Counted from the first letter of the stretch, positions 23,676 through 35,407 are shown. The stretch is DNA of 64,000 nucleotides from Phymatolithon calcareum (GCA_977006965.1 OZ345358.1:1674001-1738000), one strand, 5' to 3'. Notes: generated by a model not told the origin, from the letters alone. Program-made: numbers and translations.

Positions 23676-26289
23676 CAATGGGTTACCTGGTTGCTCAGGA
23701 TAACCAAAAGGAGATAGCCAGTTTAGAAGCAGTCAGGAGACATATCTTGACCGTTGCAGCGCCTTAATTTTTAAAAATTATTAAAATGTAGATTCTCGCT
23801 CAATCCAAAAAGAAGCGCAAGTATTTGCTTGTATCATATTGTAAGCCGGCTGTCATGCTGATGCGCAGTTGATGTCTCAACCATATATATCTTTCATACG
23901 CTCTTCATCAGGGCGACAAATAGTGTTCTGGGCCCTGACTGGTGGTAAGATTTCAAAGCTAAACGAGGCACGTAACATGAATTCAAACGCAGATTCTTTT
24001 CAGCCAGGTTCTGTCGCAAAAATGTTGCGCATATTCTGAAAAACGGAGTCGTTGATTGCGCAGCGCTCAACAACTCAAAGAAAGAACCTCGCCGCCCAAA
24101 GTGAGGCATGGATATGTGCTACCGTTGAGAACAAAAAGTTTCGGACAAGTGCAATTGAGCTCTCCGGTAGGCGCTCGGAAAGAATGGCGAAATCGCCCAA
24201 TTTCGACGTGTTTTGCAAAACATGAACCTAAAACACGTCCACATATGATGAGCTTTTGTGCAATTTTTTTGTACGTTCTAAATCTACATAGTGGTGTCTT
24301 TCAGAAAGTGCAGGGAAATATTGAATTCTTTAACTTTCTATCCAGTTAGGAGCCGTTAAAGTCGACAGAATCTGCACGTTTGTGGAATGTGTGAACATTT
24401 ATTTCAAATGCGGATTCCGGAATCTAGTTACGAACGCGTTTTTGAATATCGCCCAATCGCAGGGCGATTTTTGCACGCTTCGGATTTTAGCCCGAAAATA
24501 TTACTGTGTGTAGATGGTATGATCTCTCCATTCTATTAGATTTCGGAAACTGCTGTTTCAAACTTTGTCATTCTGTACGTTTGGGTCGAATAGAAACCTG
24601 AAATGTAACATTTTCCTAATTTTACGTCTTTTCCCGTAATTTAGAGGATTTATTGAGAAGGTACCATGTGTCCCAACTTGGGGAAAGTCGGCACCTTTCT
24701 AATCGCATTATACTAGCATCGAGCTTTGTCCGTTACCTTATTCAGAATTGCATAGCATCACGTCGATGGCTCGCGCCACTTCATTCTCTTCGGTACGTCT
24801 TTTCCCGCAACCCCCAGAGTGTGATTTCTGCATGCACACAAACATTACCTATACCTCTCTACCGATAAGATCTGTGCTAAAGTGCCAAGTGCTCCTCCCT
24901 CCCATGAAAAAGTTGACACTATTTTCAAAAAATCAGGACCAAAATATTCGTAGAACTGACAAGTGCCTTCACAGTCCCTGACTGCCTCTGAACTTGCCAC
25001 ATAGTGAATAGTGCAGAAAATATCGCTGTTTCAATCCACCAGTCATATCTCTCCATATCTTCTGAGCTGTCCATTCATGAATGTCTTCCAACCAGCGATC
25101 ATCTGCCTGGAACGTTACTTGCTCCCTCCTGCTTCTCTATTCTTCCTCTTTAACCACAGTCTCTACCTCAACATGGCTTAGTCTGCTCCATAGAGCTACA
25201 AGAACGAGATTGTTACAGCATAAATGGCCGGCATTCGCTCCCTAGCAATTATCTAAAACCTAAAAGTGAACTGAAATCTCGAGTACAGGGATATGTTCGA
25301 ACTTCTGTTCTGCGAAGCGAAACATAACAGCTCTATCGCCGAAGCTTCTCGCAACGTGCTCGAACCGTTTCGCGATCTAAAGTTTGCCGTCTACGATGAA
25401 GAATGCACTGAAGAGAGTTTGAAAGACACCACTATCAAAAACATTTACTAATCGCAGTGTTTCGAAGTCGTCAAGCATTTGGTTCAACCGAAGCACTGCC
25501 TCCAAGACAAACGCGCGTTCAAGGTGTGGCTACTCCATCTGAACAAAACAGGACCAGGATCAACCGTCGAGTCTGAACCACTCCTGGTATGCTCCCCTCG
25601 CTTCTTTTTTCGGACCAGCCGTATATTCGCTATAAAATGAATCAGAATGAATGAATAAATTAAATCGGACTATAAATAACCTTTTAATCAATATTCTAAA
25701 AACTCTTCCTCCGAATTTCTGTTGGCAAGCGCTAACAGTTAGCGATCTGTTAACCGAAGATCTAATTGAGCCCCCGTTCGAGAGAGACCGAAATTGCACT
25801 CAATCGTGCATTTTCTGAACTGTTCGACAGTATAAACAAAAAGAGGACTTTGGAGGCTATACCGCGTTCCAAGATTTTGCGTGACTATCATAGAGCCGTA
25901 ACAATTTTAAAAGCTCACATGCCACTGCGCACACTATTTGAAGGGGCTGTTCATCAGGAGCACTGTGCGATGGAAAAATATTCACATGTGCTGTATCACG
26001 GCGTCACTAATGATGGGACATGAAAGCAATATTTTTACATGCGGGACTCTGCGTTATGACTCTCTCGTTGTTTCAATATCAATTTTCCCATTTTCGCATT
26101 TTCGAAGCGAGAGAGTGCGACAGCAGCCTCAGTATTCGACAAATTGCTCATAATGGAGGATAGATTGACGTCATCGAAGTGCATAGTGGCGCTGATTCTG
26201 CATAGACAAGAGCAGTAGAACTTTCTGAATCAGTAAGCGCATCCACACACTTTTTCAGAACCCCCTTCTCGGTGGAAGAGGGAGAAACT
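23676..26289. other. unassigned stretch with one short gene remnant
   Basis: Mostly AT-rich DNA without recognisable features. On the plus strand, 25,292-25,452 reads as an open frame starting MFELLFCEAKHNSSIAEASR, and after one stop the frame stays protein-like to about 25.6 kb (CFEVVKHLVQPKHCLQDKR). This looks like a remnant of an unknown gene. The frame at 25,766-26,023 (plus) has no domain. Confidence 0.4.
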
Positions 26290-27860
26290 GCATGCCTTAA
26301 AGATTTGAATTTGAACTTGTCCAGGTGAAGCCCCGAAATCGCATCCCCCGCATATTGGAAATGGTTAGGGAGAAGTTCAGTAGAACGGAGAAGTATATTT
26401 TACGTGAAAAGGATGTCTGTAATTGGTAACTTGCGAAGGTAGTTACATGTAGAGTAGATTTCCCCCATATATTGCTGAAATTGAGTGCTGATCGATATGG
26501 AGCAATGATATTTTGAAGACATTTCGTTCTTTGATGCCAGTTCAATCGATGAGTTATGCTGCTACGTGAAATGTTTTGCAAATCAATGGACCTTTTTCAG
26601 TGAGAACGATGTGATAGTCTGGCCTAATATGCGCGGCGAACACGAGTGAGCTTGGACGCCACTAAGGCGTAGGGCTTTGAGTAGGAGCGCATGTCTGTCG
26701 CCCTTGATGGTTAATGATAGTAACACTCTTGTAGTCGAGTGTGTGCTGCTTCTATTTGCAAGAAAGACAGTAGCGTTCTTAGTTGCAGGTTGAGTCACAG
26801 ACTTGCTCGAGTTTTCCACTGAAAGTGTTGCCGCTGAATCGAGTGTGGCCATTCGAGAGGGGGAAATGTGTTTCGTGGCGAGAGCGGCGTAAGAGGAATC
26901 ATTGGCGTCGTTGCAGTTTACTTGCGAAGCGGAGGGGTAAGTAGAGATGATTCTAATTCCCTCGAGAAAGCCTCATTGATCTGAGCAAAATCTCGGTCAG
27001 TGAGTGCAAATGCTGACTCTGCTTTGCGATTTTCTCCTCGATGCCGACTCCCAGAGACGTTTGGACTACTTTGTTCATGGTAGGGCCGACCGGCAGCGTG
27101 ATAGCGTTTGAGTATGTAGCAGTTGGAATTGTTGTGAGTGTCGCACGCACAGAAGTGGCAGTACACGGTTTTCGTAGTATTGACGGAAGCGACACCTTCG
27201 TGATTCCTCGCGGCCTTACGGATGTTGACAGCTAGGGCCATGAGATCTTGGTGATATGGAATATTATTTTCGCGTGTGACTTGCGTGATGCAGGGACACC
27301 TGCGCAGCAGGAGATGATGCTATTGAATATTGCTGCTGACTGAAAATTGTGTCCATCACGGTTTAGGCGATGAAGTTTCATCTGCGTTGCCGTGCAGATG
27401 CTGAGGAACGTAACGATAGGGGCGATAGCAATCTGCGTGTCGAATGCTTCGCTAAGAATATTGGCTTCAGTTTCGGCCAATGCAGCCTCAAGCCGCTCCA
27501 CGTTTGACCACGTTTTTGCTAGGCTTGTATCATCGCAGAGCATGAGCAATGGTGGTTCCACATTTCGTGAAGCAACATGTGGAAGCGCATGGGGCTAGAT
27601 TTTTAGTCCTTTGTGTGTGGGGTCTTGGGAGATGAACAAGTGTATCTTATAGAGCGTTGCTCGCATGTCTACGAGCTTGGCCCATTCGTATTAGATGGCC
27701 CCATCGCTGCCGAGCTTGGGGGCATTCTGACCAAGTGTTCATTCCCGAGTCGAGATGCTTGTCGCTGTAGACGTTGCTGGCTCGGTGGCCATGTTTCGAC
27801 GCTCTGCGTGCTGGATTCGAGAAGGATGATTTGGGGGGCTTTACCGTTCTGCGTATGCCG
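26290..27860 (-). mobile_element. degenerate copia-like LTR retrotransposon fragment (gag-protease)
   Basis: Read on the minus strand in several frames. From about 27,600 to 27,230 there is a gag-like helical region (SLAKTWSNVERLEAALAETE). At about 27,170-27,120 there is a zinc knuckle with exact CX2CX4HX4C spacing (CHFCACDTHNNSNC). At about 26,850 comes ATLDSAATLSVENSSKSV, matching the LDSGAT start of a copia-type protease but with Gly changed to Ala. About 26,620-26,580, in another frame, HIVLTEKGPLI resembles the end of that domain. No reverse transcriptase or LTR was found, so this is a fragment. The protease change and frameshifts make it inactive. Confidence 0.55.
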
Positions 27861-28129
27861 CTGAGCGCGGATTCGGAGGGGCGAACTGTACGCACCGTCG
27901 TGGATTAGTGTGGCCCATAACTTGTGGTGAACTGTCCTCGACCTCCTTTTGCTTGAAAGAGTCGTGGTCTCTCTTCATGTAGCGCTACAGCTATGCTATG
28001 GTTCTGCTCGCGAGTCTAGCGATATTGCGGCACTCGGGGACATAATGCGCTAGCTTGAAGAGTGTCCTTAGAGTATTACTCTTGGGATATTCGCGTGAGT
28101 GGGCTTGCTAAGTCCACATTTTTTATTGT

Positions 28130-28262
28130 CGAAAACGCTAACATAAGTTAGCGCCTGGAGATGTTTCCACACAGCCCCTCATTATTCATGAATTTGAGCA
28201 TTTCGACTGGTTTTTTATTGCACATTTCTTCTACCGTTTTGGTGCAAACTCCGCCAATAGTC
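28130..28262 (-). mobile_element. 3' fragment of the RNase H non-LTR family
   Basis: The plus-strand text around 28,160-28,250 (CTCATTATTCATGAATTTGAG, then CATTTCTTCTACCGTTTTGG) aligns by eye with 45,626-45,705, the C-terminal end of the RNase H LINE at 45.6-47.1 kb, in the same orientation. It is therefore a short diverged copy of that family's 3' coding end. Confidence 0.55.
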
Positions 28263-28267
28263 TGGCG

Positions 28268-28850
28268 TCTTGATACAGCGCTCTTCTCTACGGTTGCGAA
28301 TCCTGGAAGATGACCAACTAAGTCAAACGGAAGCTGAAATCGACTGCATCCAAAATGATATCTGGACGCACAACTGTGCTCATAATTCGGTATGATACAA
28401 GAAGGAATGTCAGGTCGCCGGGTCGAATCCTGTCACAAGCCATAATTTAATTTCGTTCCGCCAAGGGCACACGGATGTCGCCGTGTTGTGGTGTGTCCGC
28501 AGTCTCACGGGAAGCAGTTAAGCCAGTACCCTAAATGATATCCAAGTCGGGAACATCTTAGATGGCCCTAAAATGTGGAGTACACCTTGTGTATCTCCAA
28601 GGAAGTCTCGCAATAAAGAAAGAAAGAATGAACAATGGCAGAAGAAGACCAAGAGCCCTCATTCAAAGTCGACATTTGCGCCAGAGATCAACCATGGGAT
28701 TGACATGGGCATATACTCCACATGGAGGACCACCGCGTGGTCCGCCAAGTGTTACTGCACTATATCAAACAACCGCCGGAGCCACTCTTCAGCGACATGT
28801 CCCACCGAATCGTACAGAAAGCTCTTAATAAAGCACAGGATAGAAAATAG
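28268..28850 (+). mobile_element. non-LTR retrotransposon (AATGA-tail family) fragment, split by a SINE
   Basis: The plus strand first gives ALLYGCESWKMTN then KRKLKSTASKMIS (28,268-28,350). After the SINE, in another frame, it gives VDICARDQPWD (stop) HGHILHMEDHRVVRQVLL and LFSDMSHRIVQKALNKA (about 28,670-28,845). Both halves align in order with the C-terminal part of the reverse transcriptase at 44.4 kb (LLYVCESWK, VVIRARDLRW, VLRMDERLLVRQVLL). It is a dead 5'-truncated copy, and it dates the SINE insertion as later. Confidence 0.65.
28383..28630 (+). mobile_element. tRNA-derived SINE with AAAG tail
   Basis: It contains an RNA polymerase III B-box-like word, GGGTCGAATCC, at 28,420-28,430, followed by a body that aligns with the SINE at 36.9 kb (CGTTCCGCCAAGGGCACACG; GGGAAGCAGTT). 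It ends GCAATAAAGAAAGAAAG. Its 5' end appears truncated, since the A box seen in the 36.9-kb copy is missing. It sits inside an older non-LTR fragment. A possible short target duplication is GAATG, which is not firm. Confidence 0.65.
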
Positions 28851-30299
28851 TAGAGGAAACTTGGGCCCTTGGGGCGGTGCAAACCTAACTTGCGGTCTCT
28901 CAAGTTGGGGGGAAATGCAGAATACGATAAAATACACAATGCAGGGTCGAAGGAATGTGTATGGGCAGTGCACTTCGGACGTAAAATCCTGCGTGTAGCG
29001 CGGACACAAAGTCCATAAAACGTGGGACGTGCGATCCTGCGTGTAGATCAAACTCGAGCATCTCTCGGCCTCAACAAGCCAAGAAGGACTCACCTCGTCA
29101 CTTGACAAAGAAATCTATGATCCCTGGTATTCATCCAGCTGTAGTTCTTTTCGGACTTGTCCAGGACTTGTCTAGGACGATTTATCATTGGCCCCTCATT
29201 GGTCGTTCATTCTCCTCCGCCGAGTGTTTGACATCCAGTAATTATAAATAATGGCAGCAAATACACGCACAGTACGACTGCCGTGGTGCGGCTGCAATAA
29301 CCCTTATCTGTACTGGGACACTTTTTGTCGTCATTACAAACATTGTAGTAGGCATGATCCTCTAACACCATGATGGTTCCCACCAGCAGCCCACGGCATG
29401 TCCCATAGTAAATAGATTGATTGTTCAAGCAGGATTGGCATTTAATAGAGACAGTCGAAAAAATGGACTTTTCGACGGATAGCCCCTCAGCGATCGTTTT
29501 GCTTGGAGTGTCCTATATGTGATGTACTGCAGCACCGCAAGTCCCGAATTGACGTGATCTGGGTAGGACTGAATGCCAGGGAGGGCTGCGAGAGAATGAA
29601 TGTCTCGGAGAAGGAATGGGCAAGGCGTTCCTACGCGCTTGCAATTGCGTCTGCAACGCTAATCAGAGAAGACTTTTCTTTGTCAATTCTCTATCCGCCG
29701 GATGCCTGCTGACCGATGGTACAGTACGACTGAGATTGCCCAGGGTTTCAATACGCATACAGTAACATGTCCGTCTGCAGCGGGCGATGCTTGTCAGTAA
29801 AAACGATTGGGATTTGTGGTTGAGAGGTGAGGACGGGTGCACTCGATTGATCAGATTTCCCATCAAGCGAGATCGAGGGAGATGCCAGCAGAGTGGCCTT
29901 GGAAAGTGTAGCAGAATATACTTACAGTGCTGGGCACGATAGCGGTGTAAATTCCTCGCCCTGTCTCAAAAATGAACATAAAACAGGGGCCCTTAGCCGT
30001 AAAGCCCCCGTCCATCCTTCCAAGCAAAATAGGCTACTGTACTACTGTACAATCGGAAAATATCATATGATGATCATGAACGTCTTGATGAGGTGCCGTG
30101 AATTATCACCACCTGCATGAACAAGTCTTGTCGTCAACAAGCCAATCAAATGCGTATTCAGCCTCAAATCATATTGAAACAATGCAACTAACATTTGATT
30201 TGATCATCAAATCACAATGATGAGCCCTATCTGATCCGGATCGGAAAATTCGATACGGCTAAATTATATAGCAGTCCGAATCTTCCAAATCATCACCAT
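28851..30299. other. unassigned stretch
   Basis: No recognisable gene. A minus-strand frame at 29,207-29,428 has a hydrophobic segment (VVLCVYLLPLFIITG) and several Cys residues, and could be part of a small membrane protein. The plus frame 29,503-29,712 is protein-like but has no known domain. Neither has supporting context. Confidence 0.35.
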
Positions 30300-31793
30300 C
30301 GCCGTGGTCCCGTGCCCCGCTTCGCGGCAGGATCTAAACCTCGCTGATTAGATTTCTATGCCCCGCTTCAATTTTTGCCCCCGTTCGGACCCTATCGCGC
30401 CGGCTCCGAGCGTCGTCGCGAGAGTCCTTGAGCGCAAGGAGTGCACAGCTCCACGTTCATGACTGTAAGTCCGTTCATTTCAAGGTGGAACTCAGCGCCA
30501 GGAGCGCAAATCAACGTGTTGTATGACCGCGCGGCACTTCTAAAAATAGGATCCCCACCCTGCGCCCGTGCCTCCATGGGGTCGTAAACTCTTTCCGATG
30601 CCCTTCGCCTCGACGAGGACGCCGTCGCGGGAAGGGCCGAGAGACCAGCCCAAGGATGTCAAACTTTCGATTCGATTTCGTAAACAGAGGGTGACAGTAC
30701 TGCCGCTGCATCGACTTGGTTTGCTTCTCACTGCCCCAACAAACGTCTTTCCAGGAGGAGTCATTCTCTCTTTTCTCAGGCTGGTGCTCACCTTTTCTTC
30801 CAAGTCATCATCACAGCGGAAGAGCTACCAGCGTTTCCTTACTGTAGTGTTAGCCGGCTGAGTCGCTGCAAGCATTGCAGTTGAGTTGTTTCAAGCAAGC
30901 GTAATGCCAGCAGTGTGTTCGGCGAAACTGAAAGCACAAGCATTATCGGTTTCGGGATGCATCCCGCGCGATGCTTGTTCTGTCAAAGGATCCATTTGAT
31001 CGATGGATTTCCACACACGGACTTTCCACCTTCTATCATGTTGGTAGGCTGTCAATTGCGCTATGCTGTTCTGTAAGCACAGCATTTTGCCACGTGCGTG
31101 AATGGTCCGGCCGCACGGCGCCCTACGCGCCGTTGTCCCGCGTCGCTCGCTTGCAGCGGCATCGGGCCTGCGCTTTGCCCCTGCGCACGCCCCGCACAAC
31201 ATGCCAATTGGTCCCTTCGCTTCGTCGACAAGAAAAACCTGCTGGGTACCCCGCCGGGCTTCGGTAGGTGCTACTGTACCATTCCAGCCAACTCCCGCAG
31301 CACGCCAATCGCGTACCGTTTCGAGACACTCGTGGCCAGAGTCGGCCATTGCCGAACCGTTGCATCGCCAAGCCAGCCTTCCCGCGCGATTCGCATGCCG
31401 CTCGCGCTGTAGTAGAGCGTCAACTTTTGTTTCGTTTGGTGGCGTTGGGAACGCGACCCTCCCCACGCCGCTGCCCGTTATCGCCTTTGCATCCCACATT
31501 CCCGCCCTGAGTGTTCGATACCCCGCATTACTGTCCCCGTCGGTGCCCGTTTGTCTCCAACGCTTTCGATTTGTCGCGCCCCGCCAATTCGCTTCCACCG
31601 CCCGCATCATCGGGCCCTACCTAAGTGCCCACGACACAGAGCCCTGCACCGCCCGCAGAAGGTCGTCCGCCCCGGCCATCAGTACCGCGTGTTCTGACCT
31701 TTCGTTTCCATTGCGTACTGCATATCGCTGCATTGCCGCTTCATCCACTTTTCTCCGACTTGACCCCCTGTCGTGCCCGCTGTCGCCGCCGCC
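30300..31793. promoter_or_regulatory. GC-rich upstream region of the PP2C-like gene
   Basis: Base composition turns sharply GC-rich and, close to the gene, C-rich on the plus strand (repeated CCCCGC, CCGCC, TTGCATCGCC). Long frames on both strands (30,891-31,610 minus, 239 codons; 31,102-31,797 plus, 231 codons) are what this composition gives by chance. They have Arg/Ala/Pro-rich, motif-free translations. I read the stretch as promoter plus 5' leader. The plus frame 30,568-30,861 is the most gene-like, without support. Confidence 0.45.
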
Positions 31794-33821
31794 ATGAGCC
31801 GCGCGGCGCGGCGCGACCGCCGTATACTCGCATACTCCGAGGGTCTCGAGCACGGCGTGTACTCCGGGTGCAATGGCCCTGCCCGCGAAACTCCGGACGA
31901 GACGCGCGAGGTCGGTGAAACTCATCGTGTTCCCGACACCGTCGGCTGCTACGCTATCTTTGCAGGTCACGGTGGTCCCACCGCGTCTGAGATCTGCTCT
32001 CGCAACTTTGTCCCAGCCCTGCTCGAGGACGATGCATTCGGCATTGACCCTCTTACTTCCATAGCTAACGCCGTCCAGGCAATGGAGGCATTTATTTCAG
32101 CGAAGAGTGTCATTGATCGCGTCTACTACGGCACCACGCTACTTTTTCTCTGTATCCGTCACGGAAAGGTATACACCGCTAATGTTGGCGACGCACGGGC
32201 TGTTCTATCCTCGGCTGACGGCACCGTCCGTCTCACCGAGGATCATTCCGTATACAGCAAGACCGAAGCCTCTCGCTGTCTCGACGCCGGCGCATTCATC
32301 GATCAGGGCAAGCTCAACGGGCTATTGAACTACACTCGCTCCCTAGGTGATTTGCACTTCAAGACTCGCAAGCATATATTCTTCCCACATCGCAAAATGA
32401 CGAATGATGACGATATCCTTATTGCAGAGCCGCATCTCTCTTCCCATGTCGTTCGTCCCGGAGACGAGTTCATCATACTTGCCACCGAGCAAGTCTGGCG
32501 TACACTTTCCGACGCCGCCGCTTGTTCCCTAGTCCGCACCGCTCTTGCCAAGCATGAACCCCCGCGCTCATGCGCCCGCCGCGTTGCATCTGCAGCTCTT
32601 GCTGCGGGCGCCGTTGGCCGTGTTTCCGTGCAAGTTGTTTTTCTCTCTGATCTCGCTAAGAGAGCACCTGCGAGCCCGATCCCCAATCTAGGTGGTCATA
32701 GTCGCACACGCACCATTCGCCGCGTCTCTGCCGCTGTTTACGGTGGCAACCCAGCTAGTTCCACAGGCAGTTCCAATGGATCTGTCAGCCAACGTGGCTC
32801 CGATAGTCGGCGCGGCTCTGGAAGTCGCCGAGGCTCCGACAGTCGCCGAGGTTCGGATAAAATCGGGTCCAGCACCTCTCTTTCGTCCCCTACTGGTGCT
32901 GTCCCTTCTGCAGTACCTTTATTTGTGCGCCGCGTCAAGGAGGCTAAAGCCCGCGAGGAGGCATCCCAGGCGGTTGCCGATGCCGCAGGACCTGCCATCG
33001 CCCCACTTCCTCCAATAGGCACGGCACCTGTAGATGCTTCGAATGAGGCCAGCAGCAACTCGTCTACCGCTCCATCAAGTCCAACCACGCCCCCGCAACG
33101 TGCTATCGCGTTTCGGAATACAAGTTTAGGATCCGCATCCACAGGCTCGACTTCAAGCCCATCGCGTAAGAGCCGCCCACGGAGCATCTACCGCGAATCC
33201 GGGCGTGGTCGACGCGCCCGCGTTCTCGTCCCAATAGCCATGTGGGGTGTCGCCCCAGGCCCCGACGCGCATCTTGTGAATGATCCTCTCGTTCGTTCGC
33301 AGCTCCCGCCCAAAAGCCCACGCTCTCCTCGCTCTGGTCCACAGCTTGTGCTGCCCCCTATGCAGACACCGCGTGCTCACTCAGACATGGGCGCATTGTC
33401 CGCGGCGGCAGGTACGACAGTAGCTCCAACCCCGACGCATGCCGGCGTTCCATTCAGGCAGGACTCGTTCGGAGTTCCGGCAACCCTGCATACAAAATCG
33501 TTCGCAGCAAGACCCGGTGCCCCGCTCCCACCCATGGCCGGTCGAGCGCGCTCTGTCATGACAGAGCCAACCCACGCCGGGCGGGTCACCGAGGCATCAA
33601 CAGCCAGCGGAAATGCAGGAGCGCGAGTCTCACACATTACCGCGTCGTCGGGAAAAACTGGTGCAAGTTCTGTCGCGTCTGTGGCGGACTTCCTTGAGGA
33701 TGTAACACCGCAACAACCTGTCGAATTTGGTCGTGGCGGACCGGCGAAGGTCCGCTACCGTGAGCACGACCTCTTTGGATTCTTGCGCAGGCGAAAGGGT
33801 CCAGGGGGACGGCATAGTTGA
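31794..33821 (+). CDS. PP2C-fold protein lacking key metal ligands (probable pseudophosphatase)
   Basis: PP2C enzymes are Mg/Mn-dependent Ser/Thr phosphatases. Start ATG 31794 has the strong context GCCGCCATGAG; the reading frame is 675 codons without introns. The PP2C domain spans about residues 20-287. Recognisable motifs are FAGHGG (56-61), YGTT (112-115), ANVGDARAV (129-137), LTEDHS (147-152), TRSLGD (181-186) and IILATEQVW (227-235). Three metal-site positions are altered. FDGHGG has become FAGHGG (Asp to Ala). ATDGLWD has become ATEQVWR. The late DN motif is replaced by GRVSVQVV (275-282). The usual N-terminal MED is also absent. Catalysis by the standard mechanism is therefore unlikely, while the fold looks maintained. 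The C-terminal 390 residues are Ser/Pro-rich and disordered, with RRGS repeats near residues 330-350 (basophilic-kinase-like sites) and a basic tail. It is probably a regulatory or scaffold protein. Confidence 0.85.
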   Translation: MSRAARRDRRILAYSEGLEHGVYSGCNGPARETPDETREVGETHRVPDTVGCYAIFAGHGGPTASEICSRNFVPALLEDDAFGIDPLTSIANAVQAMEAFISAKSVIDRVYYGTTLLFLCIRHGKVYTANVGDARAVLSSADGTVRLTEDHSVYSKTEASRCLDAGAFIDQGKLNGLLNYTRSLGDLHFKTRKHIFFPHRKMTNDDDILIAEPHLSSHVVRPGDEFIILATEQVWRTLSDAAACSLVRTALAKHEPPRSCARRVASAALAAGAVGRVSVQVVFLSDLAKRAPASPIPNLGGHSRTRTIRRVSAAVYGGNPASSTGSSNGSVSQRGSDSRRGSGSRRGSDSRRGSDKIGSSTSLSSPTGAVPSAVPLFVRRVKEAKAREEASQAVADAAGPAIAPLPPIGTAPVDASNEASSNSSTAPSSPTTPPQRAIAFRNTSLGSASTGSTSSPSRKSRPRSIYRESGRGRRARVLVPIAMWGVAPGPDAHLVNDPLVRSQLPPKSPRSPRSGPQLVLPPMQTPRAHSDMGALSAAAGTTVAPTPTHAGVPFRQDSFGVPATLHTKSFAARPGAPLPPMAGRARSVMTEPTHAGRVTEASTASGNAGARVSHITASSGKTGASSVASVADFLEDVTPQQPVEFGRGGPAKVRYREHDLFGFLRRRKGPGGRHS

Positions 33822-34660
33822 ACGCACGTTTGTGGTCTCTTTTTTGTTTCGTGTGATGCTTTATCGTGGAAGGCAAGCGCTGTATTTTACGTTTTGCGGG
33901 TTCAGCTTTTATTTTTCTTGCGGGACAAGATCAAACTCGGGATGGTGCTGGTGGTTTCTTCTGCTGGGCTCCTTTGTCATGCTTCATCCCTTTTTCTACA
34001 CCATCCCCATTTTATAAACTCTGACAACTTCGACCATCCCAAGCGAAGTTGTGGACTTGATTTCCGTCCAATAAGGTGTTTGTCTATTTCGAATTTTGAA
34101 ATGAGAGCAGTGGAATAGAGGATTTGCCGTTCAATGCAGCCGTCAGTGACATCTTGAAGCCCTTTTCTTCCCATACGGGCTGGAATTGGGGAGCATCGCA
34201 CCTTTCCCGTGAGCGCAAAAGGGGTCAACAGAATCACGTACGCATTCGAAAGAATTTAGGAATCACCAATCAATCGCTGTTTGCCGAATTGTTTGTAGAT
34301 TCATTTGTCCTTGTAGCCGCGTGCGCGAGTGGTTGGATTTGCGCCACGAAATTTCACGAGTAAGATCTGTTAGCCGTTCGCCGTCTTTTACAGTCACTGA
34401 TGCGGAGATATTCTACATCATGAATTATTGGGTCGTCTTGCATGGCGCAAGGAAACTTGGCGTATAACACTAAAGAAATGTGCTGATTCATGCCTGTGAA
34501 GAGAACTCAACCAAACACGCAACCACAGGACGAAAAGTTCGTATAGGGATAAACAGATCAATCCACGTGTGCACAGGGAAGGTCACAATCAAAAGGTGAA
34601 CAATATGGCCTGAGAGCGAAACCGTAAGCAAATACGATCGCCCAAACTGACACAAACTGG
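33822..34660. other. spacer between convergent host genes
   Basis: The 3' regions of the PP2C-like gene (plus) and the B-box gene (minus) meet here. Composition falls back to AT-rich. No gene is seen. TTATAAA at 34,013 and ATAAAC near 34,550 are the only poly(A)-like words noticed. Confidence 0.45.
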
Positions 34661-35407
34661 TTACTTCTTCTCCTTGCGCCCGCCCGAATGGCCTTTCGCT
34701 GCTCGCCCTCCCGCGACACGAGCCAGAGTGTCATCGTTCGCCTTCACTGCAGATCTTGTCCCCTTCTTAGACCGTGCCCTTGCTACGGATGGAGGCACCT
34801 TAGTTTTGAAGTAGGACAGGTCGATCTGTGGCGTAGTGCTGGTCCTCGAGTGGGTATCATTCTGGTCTCCAAGCCAGGCAGGGTTTGATGCCGCGGCAGA
34901 GCCGGTGCGCTTTCTCCCTGACCCCTGACCCGTCGAGGGTCGGTTGCTGGGAGCGCCAGGCATTCGCGTGCTGTTGGAAGTGGTGGCACCCGCGGAGCCA
35001 CAACCCGACTGGCCACGCCAAGCAACCTTTGCGCCTTGAACGGAGGAGAAGTCCATCTTGTCAAAGACAATACTGCCCGCAACGTGTGAGTCTCGAAGAG
35101 GCATGACGCCTCGCGGAGGGCGTGGGGCAGAGGGCGGATTGACTTCGCAGGCGCAGAGCTCACAGAGCGCAAGAGAGTGGTCAACGTGAAATGTGGCCGC
35201 CGGAGCAGTTGCGCACCGAGCACATAACGCTGAGACCACAGAGGAAGCGGCGATAGGGACTCGGCGATGGCGCTGGGCTCGACGTTGAGCATGAACTGTG
35301 GCGTCGCATGGGGTGCACAGCGCTGCGCTTTCGCCGAGACACCAGACACTGGCCTCAGCCCGCTCGCACTGGTCGCACAGCGGCCGGAACTTGAGCACAC
35401 GAGGCAT
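34661..35407 (-). CDS. plant-type double B-box zinc-finger protein
   Basis: B-box proteins of this type are transcription regulators in plants and algae that bind zinc and partner proteins. ATG 35407 is chosen because the first B-box starts ten residues later; the frame itself stays open upstream to 35494. Length is 248 residues. B-box 1 has ligands C11, C14, C23, C31, C34, D35, H39 and H47 in the order seen in CONSTANS-like proteins (CDQCERAEASVWC, then LCTPCDATVH and RHRRV); the usual Asp at position 26 is Glu. B-box 2 (C62, C65, then C82, C85) has lost its His ligands and one Cys and may not bind zinc normally. No CCT domain is present. The C-terminal half is Ser/Thr/Gly-rich, ending in a Lys/Arg-rich tail that could target the nucleus. 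It faces the PP2C-like gene convergently. Confidence 0.85.
   Translation of the reverse strand: MPRVLKFRPLCDQCERAEASVWCLGESAALCTPCDATVHAQRRAQRHRRVPIAASSVVSALCARCATAPAATFHVDHSLALCELCACEVNPPSAPRPPRGVMPLRDSHVAGSIVFDKMDFSSVQGAKVAWRGQSGCGSAGATTSNSTRMPGAPSNRPSTGQGSGRKRTGSAAASNPAWLGDQNDTHSRTSTTPQIDLSYFKTKVPPSVARARSKKGTRSAVKANDDTLARVAGGRAAKGHSGGRKEKK

Noticed and set aside
30891-31797. Two long overlapping frames on opposite strands upstream of the PP2C-like gene
   Set aside because: They are Arg/Ala/Pro/Ser-rich, motif-free and expected from the high GC content; the region fits a promoter and leader better.
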